Made by a program: the position numbers and the translations under genes. A stretch of DNA of 41,296 nt from Actinomycetota bacterium (GTDB lineage Bacteria; Actinomycetota; Actinomycetes; Propionibacteriales; Propionibacteriaceae), in contig JAIUOT010000018.1 in assembly GCA_020161015.1 (NCBI GenBank), forward strand, positions 1-41,296, read 5' to 3'. The notes under the pieces are model-generated. The model had not been told where the DNA came from and searched no databases. It worked only from the letters and a program-made list of their open reading frames with translations. Shown here piece by piece: positions 8,339 to 17,621 of this stretch (position 1 is the stretch's first letter; the number at the start of each line of letters is the position of its first letter).

Positions 8339-8548
8339 ATGTCCGTCATCGAGAGCACGAAGCCCGGCGCCTTTGTCTCGCTGGCCCAGGCCGCCGACAT
8401 CCTCGGCATCAGTGTCCACACGCTGAGGCGCCGTATCGCCGCCGGCGAGTTACCCGCCTTCCGCACCGGCCGCCGGATCATCCGCGTTCGAATCAGCGAC
8501 TTGGAGAGGTTGTTGCGACGAGTTCCTTCGACCGCGAGTTGGAGTTGA
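8339..8548 (+). CDS. Excisionase-like helix-turn-helix protein (element 1)
   Basis: A 69-residue MerR-like/excisionase-family DNA-binding protein: FVSLAQAADILGISVHTLRRRIAAGELPAFR is the winged HTH, followed by the basic IIRVRISDLERLL. ATG 8339 has AAGGAG six bases upstream. It lies 26 bp after the relaxase, so it is probably co-transcribed with it. Its homologue at 36205-36417 shares the block LPAFRxGRRIIRVR and holds the same place relative to relaxase and integrase. The likely role is recombination directionality (excision) with the integrase; a transcriptional regulator of the transfer genes is the alternative. Confidence 0.82.
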   Translation: MSVIESTKPGAFVSLAQAADILGISVHTLRRRIAAGELPAFRTGRRIIRVRISDLERLLRRVPSTASWS

Positions 8549-8596
8549 GCCAGAGGACCGACGTTTCTGTCTCACCCGATCGCTAGGGTGGCGGCC

Positions 8597-9853
8597 ATGA
8601 TCTTGCTTCGTCCGAACGTTTCGATCGGAATACATGTGTGGCGTGATGAGCCGGGTGGCCCCATCGTTGAGGCGGCGGCTGTGGGGGCCGCAGGATTCAA
8701 TTGGTGTGGCCGCGACGGGCGCACTCCGCCGGAGGGCTTTGTTGAACTCGCCGCTCGTCGGGGCCGCGAGATCTTCTGGGTCTATGACTCGGAGAAGACC
8801 GAGTGGGGCGGTCTCCCGGGAGCAGCGTTCCTCGAAGCGATCGTCTCGGCCGGGCTGACTGAACCGGGCCGGTTGATCGGCTATGGCTTCCCGCCCGGCA
8901 ACACCGTCTCAGTACCTTCGGTTGAGCCGATGGACCTCGACCGCGACGATGCTCGGCCGTTTCCTTGTCCTGTGTGGAATGACCCGAGCGTTTTTCCGGC
9001 GAATGAGCCCGCGCGGATCGCGAAGTACCGACGCCACCAGTCCTGGTACCGGGAATGCGTTCTTCAGGTGGGCGCGGGCAAGTTCATGTCCTACGACCAT
9101 CTGGGGAGTTACCTCGACAAGAGTCTGGTCGAATCGGATCCGTCGCTGAACTTCCTTACCGCCGAGGCCGAAGCTCATGCGGTAGAAAGGGCTGCCGCCG
9201 TTAAGAGCGAGGGCGGAACCCTCGATCCAGTTCGACTGCGCCAGAACCTTCTGTCGAGCATGCCGCTGTGCTTCAACCTGTTCGGTTCCCTTCGAGGTGA
9301 GCCCGAATTCCTGACGCTCTTCCAACAGGTATTCGACCCGGCGGCCACTCAGATTGTCGACGTCGTGTGCGAGTACGCGCCCCAACCGCCGGAGCGCTTC
9401 CTCCGCGACCGCACTGCTTTCGACGCGGTGGTCTTCTACCAGACCGCTGCCGGGCCCCGGTTCATGGGGATCGAGACAAAGTACACCGAGCCGTTCAGCG
9501 CGACCGAGTACGAGACCTCCAGATACGGTGAGGTGACTTCGGCGTCGGGATGGTTTAAGGCGCCCGGATCAGCACCCAGAGTCCTGAAGGGAAGCAAGTC
9601 AAACCAACTCTGGCGCAACCTGATGCTTGCAGCTTCTCTGGAGATGGCCGGGCTGCACGGTCAAGGTTCCGTTGCAGTCGTTGCTCTGAGGGACGACCCG
9701 GGGGCGGCGAAGGCCGTCAAGATCCTTCGCGAGCACCTCACCGACCAGAGGCGGCTCGTCTGGACACCCATCGAAGCCTTGCTGGACGCCGCCAACGGCG
9801 TGCCTGCGTTGGCCGAGTGGAGCCTCGCGTTCCGTCTCCGATACATCCCCTGA
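8597..9853 (+). CDS. PD-(D/E)XK nuclease-like protein, PGN_0703-type
   Basis: A 418-residue soluble protein. In its C-terminal half the segment AFDAVVFYQ (Asp) followed by FMGIETKYTE (Glu-Thr-Lys) has the spacing of a PD-(D/E)XK nuclease core, as in the PGN_0703 family of putative restriction endonucleases. The N-terminal half shows no motif I can name. ATG 8597 is preferred over the GTG at 8588 because AGGGTGG lies just upstream of it. The gene sits exactly between the excisionase-like gene and the integrase, where the second element has only 16 bp, so it looks like inserted cargo. No partner methyltransferase is adjacent. A role as a stand-alone, perhaps modification-dependent, defence nuclease is inferred. 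A strong hairpin follows the stop. Confidence 0.7.
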   Translation: MILLRPNVSIGIHVWRDEPGGPIVEAAAVGAAGFNWCGRDGRTPPEGFVELAARRGREIFWVYDSEKTEWGGLPGAAFLEAIVSAGLTEPGRLIGYGFPPGNTVSVPSVEPMDLDRDDARPFPCPVWNDPSVFPANEPARIAKYRRHQSWYRECVLQVGAGKFMSYDHLGSYLDKSLVESDPSLNFLTAEAEAHAVERAAAVKSEGGTLDPVRLRQNLLSSMPLCFNLFGSLRGEPEFLTLFQQVFDPAATQIVDVVCEYAPQPPERFLRDRTAFDAVVFYQTAAGPRFMGIETKYTEPFSATEYETSRYGEVTSASGWFKAPGSAPRVLKGSKSNQLWRNLMLAASLEMAGLHGQGSVAVVALRDDPGAAKAVKILREHLTDQRRLVWTPIEALLDAANGVPALAEWSLAFRLRYIP

Positions 9854-9855
9854 CG

Positions 9856-9874
9856 GGCCGCGCTGGACGCGGCC
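9856..9874 (+). terminator. Hairpin after the nuclease gene
   Basis: Perfect arms GGCCGCG and CGCGGCC with loop CTGGA, starting two bases after the TGA of the nuclease gene. There is no long T-run, as is common in actinobacteria. It separates the gene from the convergent integrase. Confidence 0.6.
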
Positions 9875-9993
9875 ACCGCCGTCCAGATCTTCTCCGAATC
9901 GTTCATGGCGCCGGGAACGGCTGATCGGGGTTGGTCTTGGTCAGCGCGGCTGGAACGTCGTGGGCGAGCACCGCGCGGCGAGTTCGAATCTGC

Positions 9994-11166
9994 CTATCGG
10001 GCGTGCTCTTGCGCAGCAAGCTTCGAGAGTTCCTCAGCGATCAGCTGATCGCGTCCCTTTGCGGTGTGCTGGTAGAGCAGAGCGGCGTTCGCTGTGGAGT
10101 GCCCGAGTCGGGCCTGAAGATCGGCGAGAGTCGCACCCTGCTGCGCGGCCATCACAGCTCCTGTGTGCCGGAGGTCGTGGAAGCGGAGGTCGGAGCGCCC
10201 GGCATTGGTCGCGGCCTTCTTGAAGTAGCTGGCGATGGTGGACGGCCACTGCTGGCGTCCGTTGGTGGCGGGGAACAGGAGGCCCTCCTGACCGGGCGCG
10301 GCGAAGGTCTCGAGGTGTTCCTTGATGATCGGAATCAGGTGGGGCGGAATCGCGACGTCGCGGATGCCGGCGTCCGACTTGGGCGGCTCAACCTGGATCT
10401 TGCGGTTCACCCAGACCACGCCGCGGCGCACCTGGATCACGCCGGTCCAGCGGCCGCTCACGTGGCGGAGCTTGATGTCCTTGCGGCGCAGCTCGGCGAT
10501 CTCGCCGTAGCGCAGCGCGCACCAGGACGCGAGCAGGACCATCAGCCTCCACTTCTCCGGCATGTTCTCGACAATCACGTCGAGTTCCTCGATCGAGGCG
10601 GGTTCGAGACGGCGCCGCTTCGGCTGGTAGCCGGCGCCGCGGATGTGCACCGGGCTGGCCTCGATCAGGTCCTCGTCGACGGCGCTGTTCATGATCGCGC
10701 GCAGCAGCCCGTACGCCTTGGAGTTCGCCCGCGGGGTGCCGCCGTTGCCCTCCAGCGTGTCCTCGTACCAGCGGCGCACAGCGCCCTTGGTGATGTCGCG
10801 CAGCCGCATCCGTCCGAACGTCGGCACCAGGTGATGTTCCAGCGTCGCCTCGTAGTTGGCCCTCGTGGACGCCCGTAGCGGCTCGCCCTTGTCGGTGCGG
10901 CGCTTCGCGATCCACTTCTTCGCGTAGGTCTCGAAGTCGGGGGAGTTCGACACTGCCCGCGCCTTCTCGGTTCGGTGCCTGGGCGGCGACCACTCGTTGG
11001 CCTCGATCAGTTTGCGCTCCTCGTGCAGCCAGCCCTCGGCGTCGATCTTGGACTGAAAGGTGGTCGGGGCGACGTGCCGCATCAGGTCCGGCCCGGTGTA
11101 GACGGCCTGGTGGCGACCCGAGGCCAACTTGCGAATTGACCCGAACTGGCGGCGTTCCCGGCCCAT
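9994..11166 (-). CDS. Tyrosine integrase (element 1)
   Basis: A 390-residue tyrosine recombinase. The N-terminal arm-binding part (about residues 1-75) contains SGRHQAVYTGPD and the core-binding SAM-like domain follows (about 78-165). The catalytic domain has Arg219 (CALRYGE), a Lys near 263, His330 and Arg333 (HDLRHTG), His356 (LGHST) and nucleophile Tyr365 (LLYQH). ATG 11166 has GGAGG upstream. It lies 130 bp from the 3' end of the tRNA-CAU gene, on the same strand, the usual arrangement for an integrase using the tRNA 3' end as attB. It should catalyse integration and, with the HTH protein, excision. The integrase of element 2 is a homologue with matching motifs throughout. Confidence 0.95.
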   Translation of the reverse strand: MGRERRQFGSIRKLASGRHQAVYTGPDLMRHVAPTTFQSKIDAEGWLHEERKLIEANEWSPPRHRTEKARAVSNSPDFETYAKKWIAKRRTDKGEPLRASTRANYEATLEHHLVPTFGRMRLRDITKGAVRRWYEDTLEGNGGTPRANSKAYGLLRAIMNSAVDEDLIEASPVHIRGAGYQPKRRRLEPASIEELDVIVENMPEKWRLMVLLASWCALRYGEIAELRRKDIKLRHVSGRWTGVIQVRRGVVWVNRKIQVEPPKSDAGIRDVAIPPHLIPIIKEHLETFAAPGQEGLLFPATNGRQQWPSTIASYFKKAATNAGRSDLRFHDLRHTGAVMAAQQGATLADLQARLGHSTANAALLYQHTAKGRDQLIAEELSKLAAQEHAR

Positions 11167-11296
11167 CGGAGCCTCCGATCCCTATCGCACGGCGTGCGCA
11201 TATCGTGCAATAAGGGGGGTCTGATGTGCAACCTCGTGGCCTCTTGCGATCTGCTCGATTAAGCGTAAGATGCCTAGTGAACGAGCAGTAATCTGC
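11167..11296. promoter_or_regulatory. Integrase promoter and probable att/arm-site region
   Basis: 130 bp between the tRNA 3' end and the integrase. On the minus strand TTGCAC occurs twice exactly 21 bp apart (plus-strand GTGCAA at 11205-11210 and 11226-11231), next to GTGCGC and GCACGG sequences, suggesting integrase arm sites or an operator. A short AGCAG/CTGCT hairpin abuts the tRNA end. The att core should overlap the tRNA 3' end. Confidence 0.4.
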
Positions 11297-11373
11297 TGGT
11301 GGGGCGGGTGGGGCTCGAACCCACGACCCAGGGATTATGAGTCCCCTGCTCTGACCGGCTGAGCTACCGCCCC
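11297..11373 (-). tRNA. tRNA with anticodon CAU (tRNA-Ile2 or elongator tRNA-Met)
   Basis: A complete cloverleaf including encoded CCA. Acceptor GGGGCGG (11367-11373) pairs with CCGCCCC (11301-11307); D stem GCTC/GAGC; anticodon stem GGGGA/TCCCT with loop CTCATAA, anticodon CAT at 11337-11339; T stem GTGGG/CCCAC with loop TTCGAGC. The CAU anticodon fits elongator Met or the lysidine-modified Ile2 tRNA; the GACTCATAATC anticodon arm resembles Ile2 genes I know, but the sequence alone does not decide. The neighbouring integrase suggests that the 3' end is the integration site of element 1. Confidence 0.95.
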
Positions 11374-11478
11374 TGAGCGTCCGGATCAACGTAGCGACTC
11401 GCGGTGAGCACTGTCCAAGTCGCCGTCACGCGGGAGCCGGTACGGTTGCGGGACACGCACCCGAGGAGCGCCGCCACG

Positions 11479-11775
11479 ATGGACCTGACCCAGATCGCCG
11501 TGTGGGCGGCGACCGTCGCCGGTCTGGCCGGGCTCGCGGCCGCGTTCTACCGCTCCGATCGCCTGGGCGTGAGGCTGGGGGCGCTCGGCGCCTTCGCGGT
11601 GTTCTACTTCGCGGTGTTGCTGTGGACGCCCACCGATCCGGTGTGGTTCAACCTGACGACGGTGTCGATCCTCCTCATCGCGTTCGGATCGAGGATGAGG
11701 AAGCCGGCGTCCAGCAGCGAGACGGACGCAACGCCGGGCGACGGCCGGCCAGACGACGAAGGGACGGGACGATGA
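11479..11775 (+). CDS. Small membrane protein, unknown function
   Basis: A 98-residue protein with three hydrophobic segments in its first 75 residues (about 5-22, 31-48 and 53-70) and a polar, acidic tail. ATG 11479 is chosen because GAGGAG lies 10 bases upstream and the protein then begins with a membrane helix; an earlier in-frame GTG would add a polar, unlikely extension. Its stop overlaps the start of the next gene (ATGA), so the two are translationally coupled. I do not recognise a family. It is the first gene on the chromosomal side of the tRNA. Confidence 0.6.
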   Translation: MDLTQIAVWAATVAGLAGLAAAFYRSDRLGVRLGALGAFAVFYFAVLLWTPTDPVWFNLTTVSILLIAFGSRMRKPASSSETDATPGDGRPDDEGTGR

Positions 11776-12011
11776 GCGACGACACCACGACCGACTGGGA
11801 GCAGCCGGAGTTCGAGGACACCCTCGAGGCGACCGCGGTCGAGCTGATCACCGCGGTGGTGCAACAGGTGTTCACCGACCTGGACCCGGTCGCTCTGGTC
11901 GAGGCGGAGGCGTCGCACCTGACGCCCGAGGAGCGCGCGGCTGTGGCCGCCCTCATCGACAACGCCGTGGTGGAGCTCGAGGTCGACTTCACCGGGCACG
12001 ACCACGACTGA
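11772..12011 (+). CDS. Small acidic soluble protein, unknown function
   Basis: A 79-residue, strongly acidic protein with a predicted helical core (ATAVELITAVVQQVFTDL and LTPEERAAVAALIDNAVVE) ending in GHDHD. It starts at ATG 11772 inside the stop of the membrane protein (4-nt overlap), with a purine-rich GGGACGGGA upstream. No family recognised. Coupling to the membrane protein suggests a joint function. Confidence 0.6.
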   Translation: MSDDTTTDWEQPEFEDTLEATAVELITAVVQQVFTDLDPVALVEAEASHLTPEERAAVAALIDNAVVELEVDFTGHDHD

Positions 12012-12054
12012 CTGACCGCCGGCCCGGCCACCGCCGGACGTCCGGCGAGCCCGC

Positions 12055-14262
12055 TCAGCGCACGATCATCGCGAGTCCGGCGAACGGCGCCAGCTCGACG
12101 GTGAAGCCGCCCAGGTCGTCGACGTCGCTCACCTTGCGGCGGGTGGCCAGGTCGGTGACGCGCCCGGACGGGATGTGCTCGGACTGCACGCGACCGGTGA
12201 TCTTGTCCGGTCCGAAGTTCAGGGCGGTGATCTGCACCGCGCCCGACTCCAGCTGGTTCACCAGCACGAGCATGCTCTTCCACGGCACGTCCGGCACGTC
12301 CAGCAGCTTGGCGGTGGCGATGCCGCTGCGCTTGCGCACCTTCAGGATCTCGGCCAGCCGGGACGCGAACGAGTTCGGGTTCTCCAGCTGTTCGGGCAGG
12401 GACCCGTACAGCGACGTCGCCAGCGGCATGCCGGACGCCGACTTCTTCGCCTCCGGCGCCTTCCCCATCAGGTCGTAGGCCCCGCGCTCGATCCAGCGGG
12501 TGTCGCCGGTGCTGATCAGCGCCTTCACCTTGCTGCGGTCCAGCGGCAGCGCGCCCACCAGGTCCCACCCCGACAGGGCGAACACGCCGGGCTGCCACGC
12601 GTTGTACATGCACAGCAGCAGGTGCGCGTTCATGATCCGGCGCACGTCGGCGTCAGTGATGGCGTCGAGGTCGGTGATGCCGAGGCTCGCGGTGATCACG
12701 GACGCCGTGGTGCACGCGATGCCGTTCTGCACGAACAGCGCGTTGTAGGGACCGGCGTCGCCGGTCAGCTTCAGCCGCAGCGTCTCGCGCACGTACTCGG
12801 CCAGCTCGCCGCCGGTGGTCTCGCCTCCGGCCAGCTCGTAGGTGTCGTCCCGGTGCGGGCCGGCGAAGTGCACCAGCTCGTAGGTGAGCTCGTCGTGGTT
12901 CTGCATCGCGTGCACGAGCGACGCCTGGTCGACGCCGATCCGCTTCGCCTCGCGCAGCGCCAGGCGCAGGAACTCGGTGTCGCCCGTGGCCAGCGCGAAC
13001 TGATAGGCCGGGCGCGTCACGAAGTCGTAGGACAGGTCGGGACCCACGGCACCGGTGCTCTTGATGTCGTCCATCGACAGGTTCAGTTCCTGGAACGTGA
13101 AGCCGCCCACCTTGCGCACCATCGAGCCGATCAGCTGGTTGGCCGCCTGCGACAGCGGGTGGCCCTCCGACCAGCCCGGGCCCGAGTCGAGCGCCTTCTC
13201 GACGCCCAGGAACCCGTTGGCGTCCAGCCGCAGCCCGCCCGAGCCCAGGTCGAGCAGGCTGTGCAGCGCGTCGCCCATCACCATCCGCATGCCGGCGAAG
13301 GTCGGGTCGAGCCAGTTGATGGTCGGCTGGCCCTCCTTGAAGTAGTGCAGGTACACCCAGCGGCGCAGCCGTCCCTTGTAGTCCCACACCGGACGGGTCG
13401 CCGACCAGTTGGTCTCCTTGACGCCCGGCTCGTAGAAGATCACCCGCTGCAGCGCGCCGATGATGTAGCCGGCCTCGGCCAGGCGCCGCTCCGCCTCGGG
13501 GTCGAGGTTCACCGAGTCCTGGCCCTCCGGCACCTCCGGCAGCAGGTCCCAGGCCTCCTCCGGGATGTCGATCATGTGGTAGATGCCGGGGTAGTCGAGG
13601 TAGTTCAGCTCGGCCAGCCGGAAGTCCGCGCCCTTGCCGGTGTGGCCGGGGACGATGTCGTCGATGATCGTGCCGTGCCGCCGGGCGGCGTTCGCGCACA
13701 TCGCGCGGAACTCCTCCTCGGTGCCGAACACCGGGTCGAGCTGCATCGAGATCCGGTCGAAGTGGCCGTCGACGCTGGGGGTCGGCTCCCAGCCGGAGAT
13801 GCCGCCGGCCAGCTTCAGCGGGCCGGTGTGCACGGCCTCGATGCCGATCTTCGCGAAGGCCGCCCACAGTTCCTCGTCGCCCAGCGCGCCGATGAACGAC
13901 TGCCCGGGCTGCGTGATCTGCGACAGCGGGTAGGCGGTGAACCACACCGAGGCCTGGCGGACGGCCGCGCGCGGGTCGGGCGAGGCGTACGGAGCCGCCC
14001 ACATGGCGTGGTGGCCGGCGAGCTGGCGTCCGAGCACCGTCGCGTCCCGCAGCATCGACTGCTGCTCCAGCCAGGAGACGTAGGCCGGGTTCCGCCCGTC
14101 CGGCTCGAAGGGGGGCGCGAGCGGGCCCACCTCGGCGGACTCCCTGCGCTTGGCCTTGGGACGCAACCGCGCGGGGCGCGCGGCGTACGGCGCAGGCTCC
14201 AGCAGGAACTCGACGGTGGTGTCCTCGTCCGGCGTGTCGGGGCGGTCCTGGTCGACGCTCAT
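12055..14262 (-). CDS. GH13 alpha-glucan enzyme, probably trehalose synthase-like
   Basis: A 735-residue protein with the GH13 catalytic signatures in order: region [10 protein letters not shown], region [11 protein letters not shown] carrying the nucleophile Asp, region III FQELN carrying the acid/base Glu, and region [10 protein letters not shown] with the transition-state Asp. It ends in an all-beta C-terminal domain. The N-terminal approximately 60 residues are Pro/Arg-rich and variable. There is no signal peptide, so it should act in the cytoplasm. The overall sequence reminds me of the maltose alpha-D-glucosyltransferase (trehalose synthase) type of GH13 in actinobacteria, which interconverts maltose and trehalose; a different glucosyltransferase or hydrolase of the family is possible. 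It reads alone, converging on the small acidic-protein gene. Confidence 0.8.
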   Translation of the reverse strand: MSVDQDRPDTPDEDTTVEFLLEPAPYAARPARLRPKAKRRESAEVGPLAPPFEPDGRNPAYVSWLEQQSMLRDATVLGRQLAGHHAMWAAPYASPDPRAAVRQASVWFTAYPLSQITQPGQSFIGALGDEELWAAFAKIGIEAVHTGPLKLAGGISGWEPTPSVDGHFDRISMQLDPVFGTEEEFRAMCANAARRHGTIIDDIVPGHTGKGADFRLAELNYLDYPGIYHMIDIPEEAWDLLPEVPEGQDSVNLDPEAERRLAEAGYIIGALQRVIFYEPGVKETNWSATRPVWDYKGRLRRWVYLHYFKEGQPTINWLDPTFAGMRMVMGDALHSLLDLGSGGLRLDANGFLGVEKALDSGPGWSEGHPLSQAANQLIGSMVRKVGGFTFQELNLSMDDIKSTGAVGPDLSYDFVTRPAYQFALATGDTEFLRLALREAKRIGVDQASLVHAMQNHDELTYELVHFAGPHRDDTYELAGGETTGGELAEYVRETLRLKLTGDAGPYNALFVQNGIACTTASVITASLGITDLDAITDADVRRIMNAHLLLCMYNAWQPGVFALSGWDLVGALPLDRSKVKALISTGDTRWIERGAYDLMGKAPEAKKSASGMPLATSLYGSLPEQLENPNSFASRLAEILKVRKRSGIATAKLLDVPDVPWKSMLVLVNQLESGAVQITALNFGPDKITGRVQSEHIPSGRVTDLATRRKVSDVDDLGGFTVELAPFAGLAMIVR

Positions 14263-14354
14263 TGCTGCAACCTAGCGCCCCTGACCGCATGGGACGAGGG
14301 GGCGCCACCGGATCGCGCCGCCCCGGGAGCCGGCAGTGCGCGGCGGGAGCCCGC

Positions 14355-16493
14355 TCAGGACACCGTCACCGTCGCGACCTCGGTGGCGTCGGCACTGGAG
14401 GTGCCGACGTAGACGGCGAAGCGGCCGCGCGGCACGACGAACGCCCGCTCGGCGTCCGACCACACCGAGAGCGGGTGGTTCGTGGCCGAGGGGTCGATCG
14501 TGAGGACGACCCGTGAGGTCTGCGACGGTGCGAGGAAGACCTTGGTGAAGCCGACGAGGCGCCGGGGCGGCTGTCCGGGAGAGGGGACGCCGAGATAGAC
14601 CTGCACGACCTCCGCTCCGGCCCTCTCGCCCGTGTTGGTCACCGAGGCCTCGACGACGACCGGGACGCTGCCGTCGTTCGCCGTGCCGGAGACCGTCACG
14701 TCGGCCACCGAGAAGGTGGTGTAGGACAACCCGTACCCGAACGGGAACAGCGGCTCGATGCCTTGGGCCTGGTGCCACCGGTAGCCGATCTCGCGCCCCT
14801 CGGAGTAGGTGATCGTGGGGAAGCCCTCGCCGGCGTCCACGCCGGGGTACCGCTCGGGCCGGCCCGCGTGGATGGTGTCGTCCTCGCTCCGCGGGTAGGT
14901 GGTGGGCAGCTTGCCCGACGGGTTGACCACGCCGAACAGCAGGTCGGCGACGACGTGGCCGTCCTCCGCGCCCTGGTTCCACGCCTCCAGCACCGCCGGT
15001 GCGCGGTCCAGCCACGGCATGAGGACCGGGCTGGCGTCCTTGAGCACGACGACGGTCCGCCCGACGCGGCCCAGCAGCGCAGAGACCATGGCGTCCTGGT
15101 CGTCGGCCATGGCGATGGAGGGACGGTCGGCTCCCTCGGTCGCCACCACGCCGGCCATGATGATGACCGTGTCCGCCATCGAGGCGGCGGCGACGGCCGC
15201 GTCCAGGTTCGACAGGTCACGGGCGACGGTGAACGTCTCGACGGTGGCGGCCGAGCCGAGACCGGCGAGCACGTCGCGCATGCCGTCGACCGGCGACACG
15301 GTGTAGAGGGGCGTGACCTTGGACGACCCGCCGCCGCCCTGGCAGGCGTCGTCGACGAAGTCCTTCTGGCCGACGATCAGGATGCGGCCGGCGGACGCGG
15401 CGTCCAGCGGCAGCAGCCCGCCCTCGTTCTTGAGCAGGACCGCGGACTCCTCGCCGATCCGCCGGGAGCGTGCTCCGTTCGCGGCGGCGTCGATCGCGAC
15501 GGGCGCGTAGGGACGTTCGAACTGCCCGAAGCGGAACATCTGGGTGAAGCGGCGCACGAGGGCGCGGTCGACCGTCCCGATCTCGAGGCTGGTGTCGGCG
15601 AGGGCGGCCTTCACGTTGGCCTCGTTCAGCCACTTGGCGTCGGGCATCTCGTGGTCCATGCCCGCGGTGAGGGACGCCGCGCACGAGCGGCACGACCAGA
15701 AGTCGCTCTGCACGTACCCCTCGAAGCCCCACTCGCGGCGCAGCACGTCGTTGAGGGTGTAGCGGTTCTCCGTCGCGTACACCCCGCGCACGCGGTTGTA
15801 GGAGCTCATCACCGCGGCGATGTCCGCGTCCTTCACCAGCATCTCGAAGGGGAGCAGGTAGAGCTCGCGCAGCACCCCCTCCTCGACCTCGACGTTGGTC
15901 CGGAACCGCTCGTGCTCCTGGTCGTTGACGACGAAGTGCTTGGCCATGGCGATGACGCCGTGCGCCTGGATCGCCCGCGTGACCTGCACGCCCATCACCC
16001 CGGAGAGGTAGGGGTCCTCGGAGAAGTACTCGAAGTTGCGCCCGGCGATGGCGGTCCGGTGCAGGCAGACGCCGGGCCCCTCCAGCACGTGCTGGCCGAG
16101 CGCCGCAGCCTCCTCGCCGATGATGTCACCGTAGGCCGTGGCCAGGGCCGGGTCGAAGCTCGCGGCCAGCGCGATCGTCATCGGCAGGGCCGTCGCCGGC
16201 GGAGACGGCGTCCCGTCACCCATGCCGACACCGACCGGGCCGTTCGTGATCCGGAACCTCGGAATGCCGAGGGCCTCGTCACCGCGCACGTGGCGCTCGA
16301 TCCGGATCTGGGCCGCGAGCTGGTCCATCTCCTCCGCGGTCGTCGCCTGTGAGGCCAGCCCGTAGATGTCGATGGTCTCCATCGCACCGTGCAGCTGCTC
16401 GATCTTCTGCTCCAGCGTCATCGCCGCCACGAGGCTCGTCGCGCGCTCGCGGGGCGGGAGGCTGGGATCGAGCCAGCGACGGTCGGTGTTCAT
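14355..16493 (-). CDS. GH3 beta-glucosidase-like glycoside hydrolase
   Basis: A 712-residue protein. The GH3 N-terminal barrel (about residues 25-330) contains the AKHFVVNDQE block near 184 and the nucleophile Asp264 in GYVQSDFWS; the C-terminal alpha/beta sandwich and a fibronectin III-like domain follow (PFGYGLSYTTF, then the last approximately 110 residues). It should release glucose or related sugars from beta-linked oligosaccharides. ATG 16493 with GGAG five bases upstream fits the family start; an in-frame extension to 17078 overlaps the divergent SDR gene and is not translated. No signal peptide is visible, so the enzyme is probably cytoplasmic. It is divergent from the SDR gene (123 bp). 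Confidence 0.9.
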   Translation of the reverse strand: MNTDRRWLDPSLPPRERATSLVAAMTLEQKIEQLHGAMETIDIYGLASQATTAEEMDQLAAQIRIERHVRGDEALGIPRFRITNGPVGVGMGDGTPSPPATALPMTIALAASFDPALATAYGDIIGEEAAALGQHVLEGPGVCLHRTAIAGRNFEYFSEDPYLSGVMGVQVTRAIQAHGVIAMAKHFVVNDQEHERFRTNVEVEEGVLRELYLLPFEMLVKDADIAAVMSSYNRVRGVYATENRYTLNDVLRREWGFEGYVQSDFWSCRSCAASLTAGMDHEMPDAKWLNEANVKAALADTSLEIGTVDRALVRRFTQMFRFGQFERPYAPVAIDAAANGARSRRIGEESAVLLKNEGGLLPLDAASAGRILIVGQKDFVDDACQGGGGSSKVTPLYTVSPVDGMRDVLAGLGSAATVETFTVARDLSNLDAAVAAASMADTVIIMAGVVATEGADRPSIAMADDQDAMVSALLGRVGRTVVVLKDASPVLMPWLDRAPAVLEAWNQGAEDGHVVADLLFGVVNPSGKLPTTYPRSEDDTIHAGRPERYPGVDAGEGFPTITYSEGREIGYRWHQAQGIEPLFPFGYGLSYTTFSVADVTVSGTANDGSVPVVVEASVTNTGERAGAEVVQVYLGVPSPGQPPRRLVGFTKVFLAPSQTSRVVLTIDPSATNHPLSVWSDAERAFVVPRGRFAVYVGTSSADATEVATVTVS

Positions 16494-16616
16494 GGTGACT
16501 CCTGGATCGGCGGACGGTGCGACCAGCATCGCGCGCCCCTCGCCCCGAACTCCACGTGTTGCCAGTGCTTGCCTCGGGCGCGGGAGTCGGGCGAGGCCGG
16601 TGTGAGAGGGTGGCGC

Positions 16617-17621
16617 ATGGACGTGTTGATGCTCGGGGGTACCGGTGCCATCTCCCACGCGGTCGCGGTCGCCGCGCTCGGGCGGGGCGATCGGGTCACC
16701 CTGGTGACCCGAGGCCGGTCCACCACCCACGCGGTTCCCGACGGCGCCCAGGTGGTCACGGCTGACGCCCGCGACAGTTCCGCGCTCCGCGCGGCGCTGG
16801 GCGCGCGCAGCTTCGACAGCGTGATCGACTTCGTCGCGTTCACGCCCGCACACGTCGCGGACGACATCGAGAACTTCTCCGGCCGTACCGGGCAGTTCGT
16901 GTTCATCTCGTCCGCCTCGGCCTACGCCAAGCCGGTGCCCAGGCTGCCGATCACCGAGTCGACGCCGCTGCGCAACCCGTTCTGGCAGTACTCGCGGGAC
17001 AAGATCGCCGCGGAGGAGGTTCTGGTCGGTGCCTTCCGGGAGCACGCCTTCCCGATGACGATCGTGAGACCGTCGCACACCTACGACCGGACGAGGGTCC
17101 CGATCGGGGACTGGACCGTGGTGGAGCGGATGCGGGCTGGGAAGCCGGTCGTGGTGCCCGGCGACGGCACGTCACTGTGGACGTTGACCCACGCGTCCGA
17201 CCTGGCGCGGGCCTTCGTGCACCTGCTGGGCCGCGAGGACGTCCTCGGGGAGGCCTTCCACATCACCCGCGACGACGCCATGCCCTGGGACGCCATCTAC
17301 CGGACCATCGGCCACGCCGCCGGCGTCGAGCCGGACCTCGTCCACGTGCCCAGCGACCTGATCGCCCGGATCGACCCGGAGAGCGGGCCCGGGCTCCTGG
17401 GCGACAAGAGCCACTCGGTGGTGTTCGACAACACCAAGATCCGGCGGGTCGCCCCCGGCTGGGAACCACGGGTGACCCTGGCCGAGGGGGCGCGGGAGAT
17501 GGTCGAGTGGTTCGACGCCGATCCGGCCAGGCGGCGCCACGACGCCCACACCGACCGGGTGCACGACCTCGCGGCCAGGTTCGTGCGCTCCGAGGTGGGG
17601 TCCGTCATCGCGACGCCGTGA
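16617..17621 (+). CDS. NAD-dependent epimerase/dehydratase (extended SDR)
   Basis: A 334-residue Rossmann-fold protein. The glycine-rich GGTGAI at residues 8-13 binds NAD(P), VISSASAY-type strand 5 is seen as FISSASAYAK, and the catalytic Tyr and Lys are in YSRDK (YxxxK). The C-terminal part has the HITRDDAMPW block of NAD-dependent epimerases. ATG 16617 has GAGAGGGTGG upstream. It would act on a nucleotide sugar or another small cytoplasmic metabolite; the substrate cannot be read from the sequence. It is divergent from the GH3 gene, which suggests a shared promoter region and perhaps linked carbohydrate metabolism. Confidence 0.85.
   Translation: MDVLMLGGTGAISHAVAVAALGRGDRVTLVTRGRSTTHAVPDGAQVVTADARDSSALRAALGARSFDSVIDFVAFTPAHVADDIENFSGRTGQFVFISSASAYAKPVPRLPITESTPLRNPFWQYSRDKIAAEEVLVGAFREHAFPMTIVRPSHTYDRTRVPIGDWTVVERMRAGKPVVVPGDGTSLWTLTHASDLARAFVHLLGREDVLGEAFHITRDDAMPWDAIYRTIGHAAGVEPDLVHVPSDLIARIDPESGPGLLGDKSHSVVFDNTKIRRVAPGWEPRVTLAEGAREMVEWFDADPARRRHDAHTDRVHDLAARFVRSEVGSVIATP

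Larger units (their letters stand above)
1..11296. mobile_element. Integrative (mobilizable) element 1, left end outside the window
   Basis: Inferred from gene content: a tyrosine integrase directly beside the 3' end of a tRNA gene, an excisionase-like HTH protein, a MobF relaxase-helicase and a cargo of restriction-modification and possible defence genes. The integrase, excisionase and relaxase order is mirrored in the element at the right of the window. The right boundary is set at the tRNA 3' end. I did not find the second att copy inside the window, so the left boundary is unknown and the element is incomplete here. No VirB4, VirD4/TraG or other secretion genes are visible. Confidence 0.65.

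Noticed and set aside
12175-14412. A 745-codon open frame on the plus strand opposite the GH13 gene
   Set aside because: It is a shadow of GC-rich codon structure: Val/Gly/Gln/His-rich without domains, while the minus strand has complete GH13 motifs.
16494-17078. N-terminal extension of the GH3 protein to 17078
   Set aside because: The extension is Arg/Gly-rich, overlaps the divergent SDR gene, and a ribosome binding site precedes the ATG at 16493.
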